Source: Pseudomonadota bacterium (GTDB lineage Bacteria; Desulfobacterota; DSM-4660; Desulfatiglandales; B25-G16). Taken from it: DNA of 6,899 nucleotides. A model generated the notes under the pieces. The model did no database searches. It was not told where the DNA came from and saw nothing but the letters and a program-made list of their open reading frames with translations. A program made the translations under genes and the position numbers. The first letter of the stretch is position 1; every line of letters begins with the position of its first letter. This document shows positions 6,716-6,899 of this stretch, piece after piece. The stretch spans positions 1-6,899 of the forward strand of contig JADFWK010000046.1 in assembly GCA_015223015.1 (NCBI GenBank). The letters are read 5' to 3'.

Positions 6716-6724
6716 GGCTGCTCT

Positions 6725-6801
<77 letters not shown>

Positions 6802-6817
6802 TCAGTTTGTTATACGC

Positions 6818-6845
6818 ATTATAGTATGAACTCGTCGTTAGTCAA
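6818..6845 (-). promoter_or_regulatory. Sigma-70 promoter of the tRNA-fMet gene
   Basis: On the minus strand TTGACT (6840-6845) and a perfect TATAAT (6818-6823) are separated by 16 bases. A T-rich run just upstream of the -35 (about 6847-6853) could act as an UP element. Transcription would begin near 6811, leaving a leader of about 10 bases before the tRNA 5' end. This is close to consensus and fits a strongly expressed stable RNA. Confidence 0.85.
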
Positions 6846-6899
6846 ACAAAAAAATAGTATCGTTCAAAAGTGTTTACTCAATGGTATATTGGTTAGAGA

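Larger units (their letters stand above)
6279..6724. other. Intergenic region with a palindrome and a tRNA terminator
   Basis: About 445 bases lie between the thermonuclease-like gene and the tRNA. The stretch contains a doubtful small minus-strand ORF (6333-6467), the second large palindrome (about 6468-6598), a purine-rich section without visible features (6600-6680), and the tRNA terminator. I find no clear promoter for the thermonuclease-like gene. Confidence 0.5.

Overview
The window looks like ordinary chromosome from a Gram-negative bacterium, most likely a deltaproteobacterium (Desulfobacterota) or a relative. The evidence is an outer-membrane beta-barrel protein, a TatA subunit, a thermonuclease-family protein resembling a form I remember from that group, and many GC-rich palindromic intergenic repeats. 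The lineage is inferred from protein character only; no marker gene settles it.

Plus strand, left half: after a leader that may hold a scrap of a decayed transposase on the opposite strand, one long gene (209-3106) joins an MrfA/YprA-type DEAD/DEAH helicase with its zinc-binding C-terminal domain to a DEDDy-type RNase H-like exonuclease like MrfB/YprB. In Bacillus these are two separate repair proteins. A gene-poor stretch of about 460 bases follows. It contains a large imperfect palindrome (about 3129-3336) and a compact GC-rich hairpin. Then comes a solitary tatA (3571-3867).

Minus strand, right half: three genes run leftwards in the order secreted thermonuclease-like protein (5757-6278), omptin-type outer-membrane protease (4719-5672) and SuhB-type inositol monophosphatase (3860-4645). 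The gaps are 84 and 73 bases, so co-transcription is possible. suhB converges on tatA and the two genes overlap by 8 bases at their 3' ends. The omptin keeps its catalytic Asp/His residues. The thermonuclease-like protein has lost both arginines expected in its active site and may not be a nuclease.

Right end: a second palindromic element (about 6468-6598) and a doubtful small ORF separate the thermonuclease-like gene from an initiator tRNA-fMet gene on the minus strand (6725-6801). That tRNA has a near-consensus promoter and an intrinsic terminator.

I see no clear new multi-gene system. The items most worth following are the helicase-exonuclease fusion, the thermonuclease-like protein without catalytic arginines, the omptin outside its best-known hosts, and the two large palindromes.
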